Assembly (NCBI GenBank): GCA_021813905.1
Contig: JAKAJH010000014.1
Location: 1 to 56,712 of the forward strand
Direction: 5' to 3'
Length of the DNA: 56,712 nucleotides
Source: Bacteroidota bacterium
GTDB lineage: Bacteria > Bacteroidota > Ignavibacteria > UBA10030
In this document: positions 44,377-53,800 of the stretch, piece after piece
Numbering within the stretch: the stretch's first letter is position 1
Layout: every line of letters begins with the position of its first letter
Position numbers and translations under genes: made by a program
The notes under the pieces: generated by a model
Databases searched by the model: none
Told to the model about the DNA's origin: nothing
What the model saw: the letters and a program-made list of their open reading frames with translations, nothing else

Positions 44377-45348
44377 TCAGCGGGGGAGGGACGCGAGCGT
44401 CGATGCGAGCTTCTGCGCGGAGTTGCGAAAGCCTTCTTCTTCCAGCGGACTGAGATTAAGGGTCAGCACTTCCTCCACGCCGTTGGCGCCGACGACGCAC
44501 GGAAGACTCAGGCAGATGTCCCGGACGCCGTACTGACCGGTCATCAGTGTCGAAACGCTGAGGACCGTCCGATGATCGCCCAGGATCGCCTCGACGATCG
44601 AGAGGAGTCCCAGGCCGATGGCGTAGGAAGTCGATCCTTTGCGGCGGATGATCTCGTACGCCGCATCCCGCACGCTGACGAAGAGCCGGTCCATCTGCTG
44701 CTGGTCGTAGGTCTTGTTGCGAAGGGGCGCGAACTCCTGCAGCCGCACGCCGCCGATGCTCGCAAGGCTCCAGAGCGGAATCTCGCTGTCGCCATGCTCG
44801 CCGACGATGTACGCATGCACGCTGCGCGCGTCGACCCCGTAATACTGGCTGAGCAGGAATCGGAAGCGGGACGTATCGAGGATGGTCCCCGACCCGATCA
44901 CGCGGGACGGTGGCAGATGCGATTCGGTCAGGGAGATGGAGGTGAGGATGTCGACCGGATTCGTGGCAATGAGGATGATGCCGTTCGGATTGTGGCGCAC
45001 GACTTCGGGGATGATGGACCGGAAGATGGCCGCATTCCGGCTGAGCAGGTCGAGTCGCGTCTCGCCGGGCCGCTGCGACGCTCCCGCAGCGATGACGACC
45101 ACCGATGAGCCGGCCAGATCCGCGTACCCGCCGGCAGAAATGCGCATCGGGCGCACGAACGACAGCCCGTGATTGAAATCCATCATCTCACCGACTGCCT
45201 TCTTCGCATTGGTATCGATGAGCACCAGTTCGCTGGCGATCCCGCGGATCATCAGCGCATACGCGAACGACGATCCGACCAGCCCGGTCCCGACGACGGC
45301 CACTTTTCGCCGCGGAACGGCGCCATTCTCTCCGGGGATTTCCTGCAT
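44377..45348 (-). CDS. ldh: L-lactate dehydrogenase
   Basis: NAD-dependent 2-hydroxyacid dehydrogenase, 323 residues, interconverting pyruvate and lactate. The Rossmann motif is VVGTGLVGSSFA (about 18-29). The specificity loop ASQRPGETRLDLL carries Gln92, the lactate-dehydrogenase residue where malate dehydrogenases have Arg. The catalytic His185 is in VGEHGDSE, and Arg161 lies in DTSRFRF. The ATG at 45348 has GGAGGAG upstream, whereas the longer open frame lacks both similarity and a ribosome site. It diverges from the MoxR operon over 246 bp. Confidence 0.92.
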   Translation of the reverse strand: MQEIPGENGAVPRRKVAVVGTGLVGSSFAYALMIRGIASELVLIDTNAKKAVGEMMDFNHGLSFVRPMRISAGGYADLAGSSVVVIAAGASQRPGETRLDLLSRNAAIFRSIIPEVVRHNPNGIILIATNPVDILTSISLTESHLPPSRVIGSGTILDTSRFRFLLSQYYGVDARSVHAYIVGEHGDSEIPLWSLASIGGVRLQEFAPLRNKTYDQQQMDRLFVSVRDAAYEIIRRKGSTSYAIGLGLLSIVEAILGDHRTVLSVSTLMTGQYGVRDICLSLPCVVGANGVEEVLTLNLSPLEEEGFRNSAQKLASTLASLPR

Positions 45349-45404
45349 GTCTCCTCCGTTTCCTTCAACGCCGGTGGGGGTGATGCGGTTCCGGTGTCTG
45401 CCGA

Positions 45405-45433
45405 TTGCATCCTCCGGCATTTCTTCATACATT
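45405..45433 (+). promoter_or_regulatory. Predicted promoter of the MoxR-Bat operon
   Basis: TTGCAT, 17 bp, TACATT. It would leave a 5' leader of about 155 bases before the GTG of moxR, long for this compact genome. No other good promoter is seen nearer the gene. Confidence 0.4.
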
Positions 45434-45594
45434 TTGTCCGTCAGCCAGTGGCTGTCGCATCCTCGAGCCGCCCGCAGGTCTCTGACCGCGCTTCTGTGAG
45501 TGGCTCGTTCCATTTTGGGTGGGAACGGCAGCGGTGCCCGATTCGTCTATAGACAGTCGGGCCATCAGCAACGATCATCATCCGGGAGCAGGCA

Positions 45595-46578
45595 GTGGAC
45601 ATCAAGAGCATCAACGAAATGATCCAGCGCGAAAGCGCATTCGTCGATACCCTCACCAGCGAGATTAGCAAGGTCATCGTCGGGCAGAAGGCCATGGTGG
45701 ACCGGCTGCTGATCGGACTGCTGTGCAACGGCCACATCCTTCTGGAAGGCGTGCCGGGGCTGGCCAAGACGCTGACGATCAAGACGCTTTCGTCCGCGAT
45801 CAGCGCCAAGTTCCAGCGCATCCAGTTCACGCCCGACCTTCTGCCGGCCGATCTGGTCGGGACGATGATCTACAATCAGAAGGACGGCAAGTTCCTGACC
45901 CGCCGTGGCCCCATCTTCGCCAACTTCATTCTCGCGGATGAGATCAACCGCGCACCCGCCAAGGTCCAGAGCGCGCTGCTCGAAGCCATGCAGGAACGCC
46001 AGGTGACGATCGGCGAGGAGACGTACCGGCTGGAGGAGCCGTTCCTCGTGCTTGCGACCGAGAACCCGATCGAGCAGGAAGGAACGTATCCGCTGCCCGA
46101 AGCGCAGGTGGACCGGTTCATGCTCAAGGTTGTCATCGGCTATCCGAGCCGCGAAGAAGAGCTGGCCATCATGCGGCAGAACATCCAGGGCTCGGACAAG
46201 CCCGTCAAGCCGGTCGTCTCGCCGAAAGAGATACTCTCGGCCCGTGACGTTGTGCGCCAGGTCTACATGGATGAGAAGATCGAGCGCTACATCCTCGACA
46301 TCGTGTTTGCCACGCGGGAGCCGAAGAACTTCAAGCTGGACAAGCTCGCCCCGATGATCAGCTACGGCGCTTCGCCGCGCGCCTCGATCAATCTCGCCCT
46401 CGCCGCCAAGGCCCACGCATTCATCAAGCGCCGCGGGTATGTCATTCCGGAAGACGTGCGCGCCATCTGTCCCGATGTGCTCCGTCATCGCGTCGCGGTG
46501 ACCTACGAGGCGGAAGCCGAGGAGATCACGCCGGAACACATCGTTGCGGAGATCCTCAATCACGTCGAGGTGCCCTGA
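45595..46578 (+). CDS. MoxR family AAA+ ATPase
   Basis: A 327-residue AAA+ ATPase thought to act as a chaperone for VWA-domain proteins. Walker A is GVPGLAKT (52-59), Walker B is ILADEINRAPAKVQSALLEA, and sensor 1 is ATENPIEQEGTYPLPEAQ. The C-terminal lid includes SYGASPRASINLALAAKA. The GTG at 45595 gives MDIKSINEMI as N-terminus. It heads an operon whose later genes encode the DUF58 and VWA proteins that are the usual MoxR partners. Confidence 0.95.
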   Translation: MDIKSINEMIQRESAFVDTLTSEISKVIVGQKAMVDRLLIGLLCNGHILLEGVPGLAKTLTIKTLSSAISAKFQRIQFTPDLLPADLVGTMIYNQKDGKFLTRRGPIFANFILADEINRAPAKVQSALLEAMQERQVTIGEETYRLEEPFLVLATENPIEQEGTYPLPEAQVDRFMLKVVIGYPSREEELAIMRQNIQGSDKPVKPVVSPKEILSARDVVRQVYMDEKIERYILDIVFATREPKNFKLDKLAPMISYGASPRASINLALAAKAHAFIKRRGYVIPEDVRAICPDVLRHRVAVTYEAEAEEITPEHIVAEILNHVEVP

Positions 46579-46596
46579 TCGGCCGGTTCAAGCCCG

Positions 46597-47472
46597 ATGG
46601 AAACCAGGGAACTCGTCAAAAAGGTCCGCCAGCTCGAGATCCGCACGCGCGGCCTGGTCAACCAGGTCTTCTCGGGTGAATACCACTCCGTCTTCAAAGG
46701 ACGGGGCATGGAGTTCTCCGAGGTGCGCGAGTATCAGTTCGGTGACGACATCCGGGCGATCGACTGGAACGTCACCGCGCGCCTGAATCATCCCTTCATC
46801 AAGGTCTTTGAAGAAGAGCGCGAGCTGACCGTCATTCTCATGGTCGATCTGAGCGGATCGCAGTTCTTCGGGTCGCAGACGAACCTCAAACGCGATATCG
46901 CGGTGGAGCTCAGCGCCATCCTCGCGTTCTCGGCGATGAAGAACAACGACAAGGTCGGCGCCATTCTCTTCACCGACACCGTCGAGAAGGTCATTCCGCC
47001 CCGCAAGGGACAGACGCACGCGCTCCGCATCGTCCGCGAGCTGCTGTCGTTCGAACCGACCAGCCCGCGCACGAATCTCCGGTCTGCCCTCCAGTACCTC
47101 AACCATTTGCAGAAGCGCCGTGCGATCGTATTCTTGATCTCTGACTTCATGGATTCCGGATACGAAGCGGCGCTCCGCATCGTCGGCCGACGGCACGACC
47201 TGGTCGGCATCGTCCTGCTGGATCCGCGCGAGCAGGAATTGCCGCAGGTTGGGCTGCTGACGCTGCGCGACGCGGAAACCGGCGCCGACCGGGTGGTGGA
47301 TACGTCCGACCGACGCATTCGTACCGCATACCGGACCTCCGTTGAGAGCATGCAACGCGAGCGACGATCGCTCTTCCTCAAATCGCGTCTCGACGCGGTC
47401 GATGTGCGGGTGGATCAGCCGTATCTGAAGCCGCTCAGCGACTTCTTCCGCCGAAGGGAGCGCCGATGGTGA
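46597..47472 (+). CDS. DUF58 domain protein
   Basis: A 291-residue soluble DUF58 protein with a VWA-like fold. The DUF58 core is GMEFSEVREYQFGDDIRAID, then WNVTARLNHPFIKVFEEERE, and a MIDAS-like DLSGS follows at about 87-91 in LMVDLSGSQFF. DUF58 proteins are constant companions of MoxR ATPases in Bacteroidota-type bat operons. It lies 18 bp after moxR and its stop overlaps the next start by 7 bp. Confidence 0.93.
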   Translation: METRELVKKVRQLEIRTRGLVNQVFSGEYHSVFKGRGMEFSEVREYQFGDDIRAIDWNVTARLNHPFIKVFEEERELTVILMVDLSGSQFFGSQTNLKRDIAVELSAILAFSAMKNNDKVGAILFTDTVEKVIPPRKGQTHALRIVRELLSFEPTSPRTNLRSALQYLNHLQKRRAIVFLISDFMDSGYEAALRIVGRRHDLVGIVLLDPREQELPQVGLLTLRDAETGADRVVDTSDRRIRTAYRTSVESMQRERRSLFLKSRLDAVDVRVDQPYLKPLSDFFRRRERRW

Positions 47473-48422
47473 TGACGCTCCGGCGAATGACATTCCTGCT
47501 CGCATTGATCGCGGTTGCCGGTTCACTGCTCTTCCCGCAGCCGGTCCGGCTGACGGCCCAGGTGGATCCGAAGACGTACCGCATCGGCGACTGGATCGAT
47601 GTGCACGTGACCGGCACCGTGGATGCCGCGGTCGATTCCGTCCGTGCAGCCGTGGCCGACAGCCTCGGTCCGTTCGAGGTGCTGACGGTGCAGCGAAGCG
47701 GAACGCAGCCCGAATGGCTCATCCGGCTGTCGACGGTCGACTCCGGCAAGTCATTCATCCCCCCCATCCCGTTCGTCTATCGCGCCAAAGGCGACACCGC
47801 GCTGCAGACGGCGTATACGAATGCGCTGACGATAACAGTGGCCGGCCTTACCATTAATCCGCAGGGAGAGATCAAGGACATCAAGCCGCCGCTCTCGGCA
47901 CCGTGGAAGTTCGAGGACTTCGTTCCGTATCTGATCGGTCTGGTCGTTCTCGCGCTGGCGGTGGCGGGATACCTCTATTACCGCAGGAAGAGGAAGCAGG
48001 CGCTCGATCATCTGGTCGACGTGCGTCCGGCCATGCCTCCGCATCGCGAGGCGCTGACGGCCCTTCGGATCCTCGAAGAGAAGAAGTTGTGGCAGCAGGG
48101 CCATGTGAAGGAATATTACTCGGAGGTCACGGAGATCATCCGGCGGTTCTTCGAAGGACGATGGAACATCATGGCGCTCGAGCGGACGACCGACGAGATC
48201 CTGGATCAGATGCGCGGGATCCCCGACGCGCTGTCGGTGTGGGAATCGTTGCGGGCGTTTCTGACCACGGCGGACCTCGTGAAGTTCGCCAAGTCGCAGC
48301 CGACGCCGGCGGAACACGAGCTGGAACTGCGGTGGGGGTACGAGATCGTGCGGGCTATGGTCCCCCCGGAACCGGCCGCCGTCGCGCCCGAACCGGAGAA
48401 GGAGACCGCGGATGTTCGGTGA
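47466..48422 (+). CDS. Membrane protein of the Bat operon (DUF4381/BatD-N-like)
   Basis: A 318-residue membrane protein. A signal peptide or N-terminal helix (about 9-30) leads to a periplasmic beta domain (about 32-140, RLTAQVDPKTYRIGDWIDVH) reminiscent of the BatD N-terminus. One membrane segment follows (YLIGLVVLALAVAGYLYY, about 155-172), then a helical cytoplasmic tail (EALTALRILEEKKLWQQGHV, about 195-214, and SEVTEIIRRFFEGRW) similar to DUF4381. It sits where many FCB bat operons carry such a gene. The function is inferred from context only. It overlaps batA by 11 bp. Confidence 0.8.
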   Translation: MVMTLRRMTFLLALIAVAGSLLFPQPVRLTAQVDPKTYRIGDWIDVHVTGTVDAAVDSVRAAVADSLGPFEVLTVQRSGTQPEWLIRLSTVDSGKSFIPPIPFVYRAKGDTALQTAYTNALTITVAGLTINPQGEIKDIKPPLSAPWKFEDFVPYLIGLVVLALAVAGYLYYRRKRKQALDHLVDVRPAMPPHREALTALRILEEKKLWQQGHVKEYYSEVTEIIRRFFEGRWNIMALERTTDEILDQMRGIPDALSVWESLRAFLTTADLVKFAKSQPTPAEHELELRWGYEIVRAMVPPEPAAVAPEPEKETADVR

Positions 48423-49404
48423 CCGGTTCGCATCGCCGCTGTTCCTCTGGCTCCTGGCCCTTCTTCCGGTCATCGCCTTCCTGCTCTGGCGGAGGCGCAG
48501 GAAACGGGAAGTGACCGTGCAGTTCTCGTCGCTCCTGCCGCTTGCGAAGGTCGGGCCCACCATCCGGGAACGCCTGCGCCATGTGCCCACCGCGCTCCGG
48601 TTCGTTGTCATCGCCGTGCTCATCGTCGCGCTGGCACGGCCGCAGTCGGTCTCGAGCAAACAGAACATCTCGACCGAAGGCATCGACATCGTGCTGCTGC
48701 TCGATATTTCCGGAAGCATGCTCGCGGAGGATTTCAGTCCCAACCGCCTCGAAGCCGCGAAGCAGGTTGCGGCGGAATTCATCGACGCCCGGCAGAATGA
48801 CCGGATCGGACTGGTGATCTTCTCGGCCGAAAGCTTCACGCAATGCCCGCTGACGACCGATTACGCTGTGCTCAAGAATCTGCTGGGTCAGGTCAAGAAC
48901 GGTATGGTCGAGGACGGAACGGCCATCGGCCTCGCGATCGCGAACGGCGTCAACCGGCTGAAAGACAGCAAGGCCAAGAGCAAGGTGATCATCCTGCTGA
49001 CCGACGGCGTGAACAACCGGGGCGAGATTGATCCGATTACCGCGGCGAAGATTGCGGCCACGTACGGCATCCGCGTGTACACGGTCGGCGTCGGAGCGCA
49101 GGGACAGGCGCCGTACCCCGTGCAGACGCCCTTTGGCATCCGGCGGCAGATGATCCCCGTGGACCTGGACGAGAAAGTGCTGACGGCGGTCGCGGACATG
49201 ACCGGCGGCAAGTACTACCGCGCCACCGACAACCGGACGCTGAAGTCCATCTATCATGAGATCGACCGGCTCGAACGGTCGAAGATCGAAGTAACCGCCT
49301 ACCGGCGCTATACGGAGCATTTCGGCTGGTGGTTGGGTGCGGGGCTGATCGCGCTGGCGCTGGAGATCGGACTCAGCGTGAGCATACTGCGCAAGAATCC
49401 GTGA
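48412..49404 (+). CDS. batA: BatA, VWA-domain membrane protein
   Basis: A 330-residue aerotolerance-operon protein. Two N-terminal helices (about 9-25 and 61-76) and one at the C-terminus (WLGAGLIALALEIGLSVSIL) bracket a periplasmic VWA domain with a complete MIDAS: DISGS at 98-102, the conserved Thr region in CPLTTDY, and Asp in LLTDGVNN. The order after the DUF58 and DUF4381-like genes is standard. The bat genes were first named in Bacteroides fragilis for oxygen tolerance; the molecular role of the complex is still unclear. Confidence 0.93.
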   Translation: MFGDRFASPLFLWLLALLPVIAFLLWRRRRKREVTVQFSSLLPLAKVGPTIRERLRHVPTALRFVVIAVLIVALARPQSVSSKQNISTEGIDIVLLLDISGSMLAEDFSPNRLEAAKQVAAEFIDARQNDRIGLVIFSAESFTQCPLTTDYAVLKNLLGQVKNGMVEDGTAIGLAIANGVNRLKDSKAKSKVIILLTDGVNNRGEIDPITAAKIAATYGIRVYTVGVGAQGQAPYPVQTPFGIRRQMIPVDLDEKVLTAVADMTGGKYYRATDNRTLKSIYHEIDRLERSKIEVTAYRRYTEHFGWWLGAGLIALALEIGLSVSILRKNP

Positions 49405-49416
49405 CGGAAGAAACTC

Positions 49417-51147
49417 GTGCTTCGATTCGGATATCCTGAATATCTCTGGCTTCTTCTTGCCATCCCGGCGCTTGCCGTGGCGTTCGGCGTCATCAACGTC
49501 ATGCGTCGCCGGCAGCTGCATCGGTTCGTCGCGGAATCGCTCGTGCGCCAGCTCGCGCCCGATGCGGGACTGGCCAAGCGCATTCTCAAGCAGGGGCTGG
49601 TGCTGGGCGCTCTCGCGTTCCTTATCCTCGCCATTGCCGATCCGCTCGTCGGCACGCGACTGGAGGATGTGAAGCGGGAAGGGATCGATCTGTTCGTGGC
49701 GATGGACGTCTCGCTGAGCATGAAGGCGGAGGATATTCGACCGAGCCGCCTCGAGAAGGCCAAACGCGATGTGTCGGAACTGTTGAAGAAACTCTCCGGC
49801 GATCGGGTGGGGCTTATCGTCTTTGCGGGGGATGCGTTCGTGCAGTTCCCGCTGACCACGGACTACTCTGCGGCGGATCTGTTCATTTCGGCGGTGGATG
49901 TGGATGCGGTGCCGGTTCCCGGGACCATGATCGGCAGCGCGATCGAGTTGGCATTGAAATCATTTTCCACCGATCTTCCGACGCAGAAAGCGATCGTCGT
50001 CGTGTCGGACGGCGAGAACACGGAGGGGGACGTGATGGGGGCGGTGGAAGACGCAAAGAAAGCGGGCGTCCGGATCTACTCCGTGGGGATGGGAACTCCC
50101 GAAGGCGGGCCGATTCCCATCTACGACCAAAACGGCGTCCGGACCGACTATAAAAGAGACCAGTCAGGCAACATCGTGCTGACGAAATTGGATGAAAGTA
50201 CGCTGCAGCAGATCGCGGCGGCTTCCGGCGGATCATACCACCGGGGCACGAGTGCCGGCAACGAGATCGACGACATCTTCAAGGAGCTCGCGTCGTTGCA
50301 GAAGACCGAATTCAGCGCCAAGCAGGTGACCGGCTTTGAGCCGCGGTACCAGTACCCGCTGGCCATCGCGCTGTTGCTGCTCATCATCGATCTCCTCCTG
50401 ACCGAGCGGCGGGGAAGGACATTCACGAAGCTGCAGCGGTTCATCCCATCCGCGGGGCTCGTTCTCGCCGCCGTGCTCATCCCGCCCGATTCTCTTCGCG
50501 CACAGACCGTTCGGTCGCACGTCGCCGAAGGCAATCGCGTGTACGAAAAAGGACGGTACACGGATGCCGAGGTCGAGTACAAAAAGGCGCTTCAGAAGAA
50601 TCCGAAATCGACCGAAGCGCAATTCGATCTCGGCAATGCGTACTACAAGCAGCAACGGTTCGATGAAGCGGCGAAACAGTACGGGATGACCGCGACGGAC
50701 ATGAAGGACGCGAAGGAGAAAGCCGCGTCACTCTACAACCTCGGGAACACGCTCTATCGCGCCAATCAGTATGCCGAAAGTGCAAAGGCCTACAAGGCAG
50801 CCCTGCGGCTGAATCCCGGGGACGACGATGCCCGGTACAATCTGCTGATGGCGCTCGACAAGCTGAAGCAGCAGAAGCAGGATCAGAAGCAGCAGAAACA
50901 GGATCAGAAGAACCAGCAGAAGAAACAGGATCAGCAGAAGCAGAATCAGCCGCAGCAGCAGAACCAGCAGCAACAGAAGAACGAGCAGTCGAAGCAGGAT
51001 CAGTTGCGCCAGCAACAACAGAAGCAGCAAATGCCGAAAGATGAGGCGGAGCGCATCCTGGAAGCCATGAAGAACAACGAGCGCGATGTGCAGAAGCAGC
51101 TGCACAAGCGGCCTGCAGTGCGCGCAAAGGTGGACAAGGACTGGTAA
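49417..51147 (+). CDS. BatB-BatC fusion (VWA plus TPR)
   Basis: A 576-residue fusion. Residues 1-330 are BatB: helices at about 10-27 and 60-75, VWA MIDAS DVSLS (97-101), and a third helix LAIALLLLIIDLLLT. A short basic stretch (ERRGRTFTKLQRF) leads to a fourth hydrophobic segment SAGLVLAAVLIPPDSLRAQ (about 347-365), which looks like the signal peptide of a separate BatC. TPR repeats follow (NRVYEKGRYTDAEVEYKKAL, SLYNLGNTLYRANQYAESAK), then a Gln/Lys-rich tail. BatB and BatC are separate genes in Bacteroides. GTG start. Confidence 0.88.
   Translation: MLRFGYPEYLWLLLAIPALAVAFGVINVMRRRQLHRFVAESLVRQLAPDAGLAKRILKQGLVLGALAFLILAIADPLVGTRLEDVKREGIDLFVAMDVSLSMKAEDIRPSRLEKAKRDVSELLKKLSGDRVGLIVFAGDAFVQFPLTTDYSAADLFISAVDVDAVPVPGTMIGSAIELALKSFSTDLPTQKAIVVVSDGENTEGDVMGAVEDAKKAGVRIYSVGMGTPEGGPIPIYDQNGVRTDYKRDQSGNIVLTKLDESTLQQIAAASGGSYHRGTSAGNEIDDIFKELASLQKTEFSAKQVTGFEPRYQYPLAIALLLLIIDLLLTERRGRTFTKLQRFIPSAGLVLAAVLIPPDSLRAQTVRSHVAEGNRVYEKGRYTDAEVEYKKALQKNPKSTEAQFDLGNAYYKQQRFDEAAKQYGMTATDMKDAKEKAASLYNLGNTLYRANQYAESAKAYKAALRLNPGDDDARYNLLMALDKLKQQKQDQKQQKQDQKNQQKKQDQQKQNQPQQQNQQQQKNEQSKQDQLRQQQQKQQMPKDEAERILEAMKNNERDVQKQLHKRPAVRAKVDKDW
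50868..51030 (+). repeat. CAG/AAG-rich low-complexity coding repeat
   Basis: Within the BatC part, the DNA is a degenerate array of CAG, AAG and GAT codons coding for Gln, Lys and Asp (QQKQDQKNQQ type). It is likely a flexible or coiled linker and a site prone to length change by slippage. Confidence 0.7.
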
Positions 51148-51182
51148 CCATCGGCAGGCGACCCGGAAACGGCGAACAAGAC

Positions 51183-53033
51183 ATGAAGGAACACGAATAT
51201 CCGATGCTGCGCACGGCAACGATCGTGCTGATCGCGACGATCCTGTTTCCGGCGTGGATTCGTGCGCAGGATGGCTCGTTCACCGCAGCGGTCGATCCTT
51301 CGTCCGTGGCGGCCGGCCAGCAGTTCAAGTACACGCTGACCTTCACCGGCTCGGACATGAACAGCCTCCGGAACCTCAAAGCCCCCGACTTCGGCCAGTT
51401 CGTTGTCATCTCGGGTCCCAATCAGTCCACGAACATGCAGTGGATCAACGGGACCATGTCCGCGTCTGTGGCGTACGCCTACGTTCTGTATGCCCGACAG
51501 CCCGGCAAGTACCGCATCGGCGCGGCGAGCATCGAGTACAAAGGCAAGACGCTGACTTCCTCTCCCGTCAGCATTCCGGTGACGGCGGGAAACCCGGCTC
51601 CGAAGGGACAGCCGTCACAGCCGGGCATCGAGAACATCGGGGACAATCTGTTCATTCGCGCGGCGGTGGACAGGCAACGCGTGCGCCAGGGTGAACAGCT
51701 CACGGTGACGTTCAAGTTGTACACGCGGCTTTCGGTTTCAGGATACGATCTGACGAAGGCGCCGACATTCGAAGGATTCTGGAGCGAAGACTTCGACATG
51801 CCCAAGCAGCCGGAACAGTCGAATGAGACAGTGAACGGCAAGCAGTATCGCGTGGCGGTGATCAAGCGGTCGGCCTTGTTCGCCACACAGGCGGGAACGC
51901 TGACCATCGCGCCGCTGGAGGTCCGTTGCGCAGTGCAGATCCAGCAGAAGCGCCGCGGCAACGACCTGTTCGACTCCTTCTTCAACGATCCGTTCTTTCA
52001 GCAGGTCCAGACGGCGAATTTCGATTTCAAGTCCAATCCGCTGAAGATCACGGTCGATCCGTTGCCCGCCAGCGCGCCGGCCTCGTTCTCCGGAGCGGTC
52101 GGCGCATTCCAGTTTTCCGCCTCCGTGGACAAGAAGGAAGTGAAGGCGGGCGATCCGATCACGCTGCGCCTGACCGTCACCGGCACCGGCAATATCAGCC
52201 TCGTGACGCTGCCGAAGCCGAACCTGCCGTCCGATATCGAGACGTACGACCCGAAGATCAATGCCGAGGTCAACCGGGACGGCGGTGTGATCAAAGGGAA
52301 GAAGACCGCCGAGTATCTGCTGATCCCGCGCAACGCCGGGCAGCGCTCGATCGAGCCGATGGCCTTCGCGTACTTCGATCTGAGCCGTCGCGAATACGTT
52401 GTGCTTCACTCGCCGCGGTTCGATCTGACCATCGCTCCGGGCAAGGACTTCTCGGATGGCGGTTCAAGCATCGCCTCGAAGGAAGACGTCCGTCTTCTGG
52501 GTGAGGACATACGCTTTCTGAAACTGACGCCGGGCACGCTGGAGCGCACGGAGGAATCCGGTACAACATCCACGATGGTCTGGCTGGCGCTGGTCGTCCC
52601 GCCGGTGCTTTTTGCGGGCGCATGGGGATACCGGAGGCGGCTGGAGCGTCAGCTCGGAGATATGCCGCGTCTGCTGTTCGAAACGGCCGGCCGTGAGGCG
52701 TCCAAGCGACTGAAGAAGGCAAAAGGGCTGCTGGAGCAGGGAGATACCGAGCAGTATCATGCCGAGCTGCTGCGGGCGCTGACGCAGTATCTTCAGCACA
52801 AGCTGCGGATGCCGAAGGCGTCGCTCTCGACGGAGGACGCCGTTACCCGGCTCCGGGCCGGCGGTGTCGGGGAGGAGGTGCTCCAGTCGTTGAGATCGTG
52901 CATTGAACGCGCGGAGTTCGCGCGGTATGCGCCGGCGGCAGACACGACGGCCGCGCGCAAGGACCTGTTGGACGCCGCCGCGGGAGCGATCAGCGGGATC
53001 GATCAGTCGTTCAACCGGAGGAAAGCGTCATGA
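51183..53033 (+). CDS. batD: BatD family protein
   Basis: A 616-residue periplasmic/membrane protein of the BatD (oxygen tolerance) family. A signal peptide (about 9-30, ending PAWIRA-Q) is followed by three beta-sandwich repeats (SFTAAVDPSSVAAGQQFKYT, DRQRVRQGEQLTVTFKLYTR, FSASVDKKEVKAGDPITLRL). One membrane helix lies near 465-480 (WLALVVPPVLFAGAWGY) and a helical cytoplasmic tail covers 490-616. The ATG at 51183 could be replaced by one at 51204. The ATGA overlap with batE implies coupled translation. Confidence 0.92.
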   Translation: MKEHEYPMLRTATIVLIATILFPAWIRAQDGSFTAAVDPSSVAAGQQFKYTLTFTGSDMNSLRNLKAPDFGQFVVISGPNQSTNMQWINGTMSASVAYAYVLYARQPGKYRIGAASIEYKGKTLTSSPVSIPVTAGNPAPKGQPSQPGIENIGDNLFIRAAVDRQRVRQGEQLTVTFKLYTRLSVSGYDLTKAPTFEGFWSEDFDMPKQPEQSNETVNGKQYRVAVIKRSALFATQAGTLTIAPLEVRCAVQIQQKRRGNDLFDSFFNDPFFQQVQTANFDFKSNPLKITVDPLPASAPASFSGAVGAFQFSASVDKKEVKAGDPITLRLTVTGTGNISLVTLPKPNLPSDIETYDPKINAEVNRDGGVIKGKKTAEYLLIPRNAGQRSIEPMAFAYFDLSRREYVVLHSPRFDLTIAPGKDFSDGGSSIASKEDVRLLGEDIRFLKLTPGTLERTEESGTTSTMVWLALVVPPVLFAGAWGYRRRLERQLGDMPRLLFETAGREASKRLKKAKGLLEQGDTEQYHAELLRALTQYLQHKLRMPKASLSTEDAVTRLRAGGVGEEVLQSLRSCIERAEFARYAPAADTTAARKDLLDAAAGAISGIDQSFNRRKAS

Positions 53034-53800
53034 CGCAATCGATGCTGCGCATCCTCCTCCTTTGCGCCCTCGTGTCGGGCACGATCCTGCCGGCGGCGGC
53101 CCAGACCCCGACGGATTTCTTCACGCGGGGAAATGAATTCTATCGGGCCGGACAGTACGACCGCGCTGCGGCGGAGTATGAGAATATTCTGAAAAGAGGG
53201 TACGTCAGCGCGGAGGTGTACTTTAACCTCGGCAATGCGTACTATCGCGAGAACCGCCTGGGCCTGGCGATCCTCGCCTATGAGCGGGCGGCGCGTCTCG
53301 CTCCGGGCGATGCGGACATCCGGCATAATCTGCGATTGCTGAGCCTCAAGACGGTCGATCGCATCGAACCGGTCCCCGAGCTGTTCCTCGTTCAATGGAT
53401 TCGTTCCGTGGCCGCGCTGACCACCCCGGCGACGGCGCTTGTGGTGTTTCTGGGGGGATGGGGAATTCTGTTCCTCTCTCTCGCGGCTCTGTACCTTGTC
53501 GCGCGTCCTGCGATCGTCCGCACGGTCCGCTGGACAGCACTGGCCGGCCTTCTCGTCGGAGCGGTGGGGGGATGTCTCGTCGGGTTGCAGCGGCTGCAGG
53601 ACACGTCGCGCGACGAAGCGATCGTCACCGCATCCGTGGTAACCGCAAAGTCGTCGCCGGATGAGCACAGCGTCGATGCGTTCGTGATCCACGAAGGCCT
53701 GAAGGTGAATAGCACGGACGCCGTCGGTGATTGGGTCAAGATCACGCTGCCGGACGGCAAAGTGGGCTGGGTGCGCGCCGAAGAATGTCAGCGCATCTGA
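53030..53800 (+). CDS. batE: BatE, TPR and SH3 domain protein
   Basis: A 256-residue last gene of the operon. A signal peptide (about 5-25) is followed by TPR repeats (NEFYRAGQYDRAAAEYENIL, VYFNLGNAYYRENRLGLAIL), two membrane helices (ATALVVFLGGWGILFLSLAALYL split at about 133-155, and ALAGLLVGAVGGCLVGL), then a bacterial SH3 domain (SVVTAKSSPDEHSVDAFVIH, GDWVKITLPDGKVGWVRAEE). This layout is typical of BatE. Its end overlaps the convergent hydrolase gene by 13 bp. Confidence 0.92.
   Translation: MTQSMLRILLLCALVSGTILPAAAQTPTDFFTRGNEFYRAGQYDRAAAEYENILKRGYVSAEVYFNLGNAYYRENRLGLAILAYERAARLAPGDADIRHNLRLLSLKTVDRIEPVPELFLVQWIRSVAALTTPATALVVFLGGWGILFLSLAALYLVARPAIVRTVRWTALAGLLVGAVGGCLVGLQRLQDTSRDEAIVTASVVTAKSSPDEHSVDAFVIHEGLKVNSTDAVGDWVKITLPDGKVGWVRAEECQRI

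Noticed and set aside
41979-45108. Long open frames antisense to hrpB and ldh
   Set aside because: They are typical GC-rich shadow frames: Arg/Gly/Pro-rich, no family motifs, no ribosome sites, and they run across two real genes with clear catalytic motifs on the other strand.
46578-46605. T-loop-like GGTTCAAGCCC suggesting a tRNA
   Set aside because: No acceptor, D or anticodon stem can be drawn around it; it lies in the short moxR-DUF58 spacer.
50868-51030. Possible CRISPR-like or tandem DNA repeat
   Set aside because: It is in-frame low-complexity coding sequence for Gln and Lys in BatC, with no spacers or constant repeat unit.
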